A stretch of DNA of 64,000 nucleotides. Origin: Kofleriaceae bacterium (GTDB lineage Bacteria; Myxococcota_A; Polyangia; Haliangiales; Haliangiaceae). Made by a program: the position numbers and the translations under genes. The stretch spans positions 1-64,000 of the forward strand of contig JANTGM010000002.1 in NCBI GenBank assembly GCA_024762925.1. Direction: 5' to 3'. The notes beneath the pieces are model-generated. The model saw only the letters and a program-made list of their open reading frames with translations, had not been told where the DNA came from and made no database searches. Positions 63,144 to 64,000 of the stretch are shown here, in pieces. Numbering within the stretch: position 1 is the first letter of the stretch; the number at the start of each line of letters is the position of its first letter.

Positions 63144-64000
63144 CTAGAGACTGTCGAGGCGAATTTCCTCGGTAACGGTTCGCGCGATGTTGCGGAAGTC
63201 CTTGCGGAGGGACTGAGATTTGCCCTGTGGCCCCGTGCTTCGACCGTCCCCTTCGTGGGGGGTTTTTGTGAGAGGGCTGGTTGGCCGGGTTGTCATATCC
63301 GGGCGGATCAGCGGGCTGCAGAAGATACGGATCAAGTCCTGGCGAGCCTCCTCGGCCTTGCGCTTGCTCTGGGTCTCGTCGGCGCTGCCCTCTAGAGCCG
63401 TTAGCAGGTCGCCAACGAGCCAGAGCGCTACACGATTCGCACTCATCGTGCTGGTCTCGATCCATCGGGTCACAATTTCGAAGCCGGCATGTTTGTCTGG
63501 GCGAAGTTTGCGGACCAGAATTTTAAGTTGATCAAACGTGGTTGCATCAATCGCCTTGGCCAAGGCGGTTGCAGTTTTTGAAACAGGAACGCCAGGCTCA
63601 CTATTTGCCAACTCGAACACAGCATCGAGAGCGTGACCCAAGGCTTTGGTATTCGGCTGCACAGCCCGAGCTAGGTATTCTCGCCGCAACATCACTAGAG
63701 CCCGTGCGAGAAGGAAACTGGTCTGTAGAGACTTGGCACTCTCTGCCGCATCCTTATTGAAGATGATCACGGGAATGAGTTGACCGCCAGCGCGCTCGGT
63801 TCCAGTCTGCACACCAATGGGAGCCTCGGCGTCCAAGTAGATGGCGGGCGGATGCACACCCAGTTGTTCTGCGAGAGCTTGCGCGCGAACGGATGCAGGG
63901 TGACTCGATGGCAGAGACTTACGACCGCCAAAGGTTGGTCTTCGCCGTTGCCGAGGAGCGGTCGTTGCAATGGCTGGTGTGAGAAGAGCGAGCAGGTGAC
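63144..64000 (-). CDS. Truncated helical protein running off the right edge
   Basis: Open on the minus strand from the window end to TAG 63144-63146, at least 285 codons; the 5' end is missing. The visible part has a basic segment (PRQRRRPTFGGRKSLPSSH), then helical repeats (AQALAEQLGVHPPAIYLDAE, TSFLLARALVMLRREYLA, VSKTATALAKAID), and a Pro/Thr-rich end. No domain is recognised. GTG 63857 is internal to this open frame and is not assumed to be the start. It could be part of a TPR or other solenoid protein. Confidence 0.6.
   Translation of the reverse strand, partial: HLLALLTPAIATTAPRQRRRPTFGGRKSLPSSHPASVRAQALAEQLGVHPPAIYLDAEAPIGVQTGTERAGGQLIPVIIFNKDAAESAKSLQTSFLLARALVMLRREYLARAVQPNTKALGHALDAVFELANSEPGVPVSKTATALAKAIDATTFDQLKILVRKLRPDKHAGFEIVTRWIETSTMSANRVALWLVGDLLTALEGSADETQSKRKAEEARQDLIRIFCSPLIRPDMTTRPTSPLTKTPHEGDGRSTGPQGKSQSLRKDFRNIARTVTEEIRLDSL

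Overview
The window looks like core chromosome of a Gram-negative, moderately GC-rich bacterium with a complex signalling style, most likely a member of Myxococcota or the related Bradymonadales-type lineages of the former Deltaproteobacteria. The reasons are two large eukaryote-like Ser/Thr kinases (one fused to an AAA ATPase and TPR region), a 2,579-residue TPR protein, many predicted lipoproteins with small extracytoplasmic domains (PEGA-like, PPC, MopE-type Cys motif, P460-type), a PilT ATPase beside a GGDEF/EAL protein, and outer-membrane machinery (Omp85, FadL, BamD, TonB/ExbBD, Pal). This placement is inference; no rRNA or other phylogenetic marker is present. I found no tRNA, rRNA, CRISPR array, transposase, integrase or phage gene.

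Layout. 1-4206: tail of an upstream gene with a clean terminator, pilT-like ATPase, GGDEF/EAL regulator, and a decayed receiver-domain relic. 4257-9310: Ig-like lipoprotein, glmU, an AMACR-type CoA transferase, an SCP-2 protein with its own terminator, and a Pal-like lipoprotein. 9318-15043: zinc-ribbon Ser/Thr kinase, then a tightly overlapping + strand operon of Omp85 protein, DUF4390 protein and NtrY-like histidine kinase. 15030-17615: three extracytoplasmic proteins of unknown role and a perfect 25-bp palindromic element. 17655-24502: a compact minus-strand operon of a winged-helix/membrane protein, a 1,295-aa kinase-AAA-TPR protein, a membrane acyltransferase and a signal-less PhnD-like protein, divergent from a small Cys-rich lipoprotein across only 38 bp.

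24887-37822: lipid kinase, crotonase-family enzyme, the giant TPR protein, a small membrane exporter coupled to an aldo-keto reductase, an SDR and a HiPIP-like ferredoxin. 37918-43414: a UDP-HexNAc dehydrogenase/epimerase pair (WbpO/WbpP type), a P460-type lipoprotein, a second repeat element sharing an exact 26-bp sequence with the first, and exbB-exbD-tonB. 43455-51638: truD, ChaN-like lipoprotein, TPR protein plus BamD-like lipoprotein, a lipoprotein, mnmG and a FadL-type porin. 51654-58605: two phospholipase-D family proteins around an acidic-repeat protein, then a SWIM/SNF2 helicase. 58733-64000: Dabb protein, a second P460-type protein with an unusual Cys spacing, DUF4920 and PepSY-type proteins, a dense cluster of hairpins, a PEGA-like lipoprotein, a cystathionine synthase-rhodanese fusion and a truncated gene running off the right edge.

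Themes. Envelope biogenesis and envelope sensing dominate, with a scattered lipid-metabolism theme (CoA transferase, SCP-2, crotonase, SDR, lipid kinase, acyltransferase, FadL). Non-ATG starts and 4-nt GTGA/ATGA overlaps are common. The most unusual items are the four-gene kinase/acyltransferase/PhnD operon with a palindromic shared -10, the palindromic repeat pair, the hairpin cluster after the PepSY operon, the repeat-built BamD signal peptide and the paired P460-type proteins with different heme-site spacing. Most functional statements rest on motif reading by eye, not on database searches.
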